Source of the DNA: an uncultured cyanobacterium
Lineage (GTDB): Bacteria; Cyanobacteriota; Cyanobacteriia; PCC-6307; Cyanobiaceae
Assembly (NCBI GenBank): GCA_903862155.1
Contig: CAIOXF010000276.1
Coordinates: 1-31,693, forward strand
Direction of reading: 5' to 3'
DNA length: 31,693 nt
Below are positions 31,301 through 31,693 of the stretch, in pieces. Numbering within the stretch: position 1 is the stretch's first letter; the number at the start of each line of letters is the position of its first letter. A model generated the notes under the pieces. It was not told where the DNA came from. It did not search any database and saw nothing but the letters and a program-made list of their open reading frames with translations. The position numbers and the translations under genes are program-made.

Positions 31301-31693
31301 ATGGCGAATCTCAAGGAAATCCGCGACCGAATCAGTTCGGTCAAGAACACGCGCAAGATCACTGAGGCCATGCGCCTCGTGGCCGCCGCCAAAGTCCGCC
31401 GCGCCCAGGAGCAGGTGCTCCGCAGCCGGCCGTTCGCCGACCGTCTCGCTCGCGTGCTGGAAAATCTCCAGTCGCGTATGCGCTTCGAGGATGTGGACGC
31501 TCCCCTGCTGGAGGAGCGTCCGGTGGAAACCATCACCCTGCTGGCCGTCACCGGCGACCGCGGTTTGTGTGGTGGCTATAACGCCAACATCATTAAGCGC
31601 ACCGAACAGCGGTTTGCCGAGCTCAAAGACCAGGGCTTCAAGGTGGATTTGGTGCTGATCGGCCGTAAGGCGATCACCTACTTCCAAAACCGG
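31301..31693 (+). CDS. atpC: ATP synthase F1 subunit gamma, 5' part
   Basis: The first 131 residues of the central rotor subunit; the gene runs off the window. It starts MANLKEIRDRISSVKNTRKI, the conserved N-terminal helix that forms the coiled-coil axle, and contains VTGDRGLCGGYNANI, a hallmark of gamma. The cyanobacterial insertion involved in ADP inhibition would lie beyond the edge. It follows atpA by 15 bases. The symbol atpC follows cyanobacterial usage (atpG in E. coli). Confidence 0.95.
   Translation, partial: MANLKEIRDRISSVKNTRKITEAMRLVAAAKVRRAQEQVLRSRPFADRLARVLENLQSRMRFEDVDAPLLEERPVETITLLAVTGDRGLCGGYNANIIKRTEQRFAELKDQGFKVDLVLIGRKAITYFQNR

Overview
The window comes from a GC-rich picocyanobacterium, most likely of the Synechococcus/Cyanobium lineage. 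The evidence is a complete allophycocyanin core locus (apcE-apcA-apcB-apcC), a cyanobacterial-type ATP synthase operon with both b and b' subunits, Ycf35 and other cyanobacterial conserved families, the bioK-type biotin gene order, a PII protein facing an NtcA box, and System II cytochrome c maturation genes. It is chromosomal housekeeping DNA. I see no prophage, insertion sequence, CRISPR array, tRNA or rRNA.

Layout, left to right. At 1-4.8 kb are the 3' end of rlmN, an AmpG-like MFS permease, and a forward run of a tiny membrane protein, a HEAT-repeat protein, a DUF2997 protein, a Ycf35/DUF1257 protein, a 4Fe-4S ferredoxin and an aldo/keto reductase. The last three genes each overlap the next by one base. 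At 4.8-6.8 kb are rsmG (reverse), then a membrane-anchored J-domain protein, a DUF3143 protein and a small hypothetical protein (forward). At 6.8-10.4 kb is a reverse biotin operon, bioF-bioK-bioC-bioD, ending in a translationally coupled 51-aa membrane protein. At 10.5-13.3 kb is a Ski2-type RNA helicase. At 13.3-15.0 kb are purB with a coupled 31-aa membrane protein, a perfect 23-bp inverted repeat and a small conserved protein. At 15.2-17.0 kb are tlyA, glnB and queF, the last two divergent around a perfect NtcA box. At 17.0-20.3 kb is ftsW-ccdA-ccs1 (reverse). At 20.4-25.1 kb are apcC, apcB, apcA and apcE (reverse), with clear terminators after apcC and apcE. From 25.2 kb to the end are a SAM methyltransferase and the ATP synthase operon atpI-atpB-atpE-atpG(b')-atpF-atpH-atpA-atpC, with the gamma gene cut by the window edge.

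The genome is tightly packed. Six convergent gene pairs are separated by 20 nt or less, one of them overlapping, without visible terminators. Many genes overlap by ATGA or TGATG junctions. Several genes need TTG or GTG starts (purB, tlyA, ftsW, bioF, the helicase, the J-domain gene).

The parts most worth a second look are the Ycf35/DUF2997/ferredoxin/aldo-keto reductase cluster, three unannotated mini membrane proteins (two of them stop-start coupled to biosynthetic genes), the Y51F change in PII, the hairpins flanking atpE, and the inverted repeat upstream of purB. I found no clear evidence of a wholly new defence or mobile system.
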